Part shown: positions 6,296 to 6,493 of the stretch, piece after piece
Position numbering within the stretch: position 1 is the first letter of the stretch
Layout of the letters: each line of letters opens with the position of its first letter
Source of the DNA: Alphaproteobacteria bacterium
GTDB taxonomy: Bacteria; Pseudomonadota; Alphaproteobacteria; Bin95
DNA length: 6,493 bases
Assembly (NCBI GenBank): GCA_022822125.1
Contig: JAJECF010000057.1
Location: 1-6,493 of the forward strand
Direction of reading: 5' to 3'
Program-made: the position numbers and the translations under genes
Notes under the pieces: model-generated
Seen by the model: the letters and a program-made list of their open reading frames with translations, nothing else
Database searches by the model: none
Told to the model about the DNA's origin: nothing

Positions 6296-6419
6296 CCTCA
6301 TCCCGAGTAGCGGCGCCAGCCGCGTATCGAGGGGGCCAGACGGCGAGGGACGTCCCCTTCGACAGGCTCAGGACAGGCTTTCGATACGCGCCCGCAGGCG
6401 GGCGCTACTCAGGATGAGG
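6296..6419. repeat. Composite palindromic intergenic repeat, copy 3 (124 bp)
   Basis: The outer arms CCTCATCCCGAGTAGCG (6296-6312) and its near-complement at 6403-6419 pair over 17 bp with one mismatch. Inner arms CGCGTATCGA (6321-6330) and its complement (6381-6390) pair perfectly. The right unit has its own hairpin, with 7-bp arms GCGCCCG (6388-6394) and CGGGCGC (6399-6405). As in copy 1 there are two inverted units, but here the 26-bp module (6354-6379) lies between the units instead of inside the right one. Confidence 0.87.
6354..6379 (+). repeat. 26-bp module inside repeat copy 3
   Basis: Bases 6354-6379 begin CCCCTTCGACAGGCTC and match 4652-4677 at 24 of 26 positions. It directly precedes TTCGATACGCG, unlike copy 1 where it follows that motif. 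Confidence 0.75.
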
Positions 6420-6493
6420 AGAGGCGGGGGCGCCGGGCGGATCGACGAAAAAAGGGAAACCGGGCGGCATTCGCCAGTGAGTCCCAAATCGAG

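Larger units (their letters stand above)
5983..6493. other. Non-coding region upstream of the EthD-like/dioxygenase operon
   Basis: This stretch should hold the operon promoter, but no clear sigma-70 pair stands out. A short interrupted inverted repeat (CAGTC 6014-6018, GACTG 6028-6032) lies about 30-50 bases before the start codon and could be an operator. From 6083 on, it is filled with palindromic repeats (6083-6145, 6296-6419) and a repeated 13-mer (6160-6172, 6228-6240). Open frames here follow from repeat and GC content and look non-coding. No tRNA or other RNA gene was recognised. The last 70 bases show nothing I can assign. Confidence 0.6.

Noticed and set aside
4558..6419. The repeats as a CRISPR array
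   Set aside because: The repeats are inverted, unevenly spaced and of different lengths, are separated by genes, and no cas gene is present.

Overview
The window looks like a high-GC alphaproteobacterial chromosome segment. The grounds are the DnaE sequence style (N-terminal HLRVHSAYSLSEG), the very GC-rich coding regions, and intergenic hairpins of the CCTCATCCTGAG type that I recall as common in Alphaproteobacteria. Genus cannot be fixed from the sequence alone.

Layout from left to right. (1) Positions 2-121 are the C-terminal end of an IS1595-family transposase on the + strand, cut by the window edge. (2) Positions about 122-968 form an AT-rich island, clearly different in composition from the rest. 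It carries, on the minus strand, a cytoplasmic trypsin-like serine protease with an intact His/Asp/Ser triad. Directly ahead of the protease is a tiny open frame, either a 23-residue small ORF or the broken tail of a lost gene. Its stop codon lies inside the protease ribosome binding site. (3) Positions 969-4415 (minus) hold a complete dnaE, the replicative DNA polymerase III alpha subunit. (4) Positions 4416-4787 are a non-coding gap with a large composite palindromic repeat. (5) Positions 4788-5982 (minus) are a two-gene operon: a 100-residue EthD/Dabb-like small protein followed 25 nt later by a TauD/TfdA-type Fe(II)/2-oxoglutarate dioxygenase. (6) Positions 5983-6493 are non-coding and hold two more copies of the palindromic repeat plus smaller repeated pieces.

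All complete genes lie on the minus strand. Transcription would run from the dioxygenase operon, across the repeat-bearing gap, through dnaE, and into the AT-rich island, because no terminator is visible after dnaE. The main points of interest are the IS-flanked, AT-rich protease cassette sitting immediately behind an essential replication gene, and the modular build of the three palindromic repeats. The rest of the coding content is ordinary chromosomal housekeeping and accessory metabolism.
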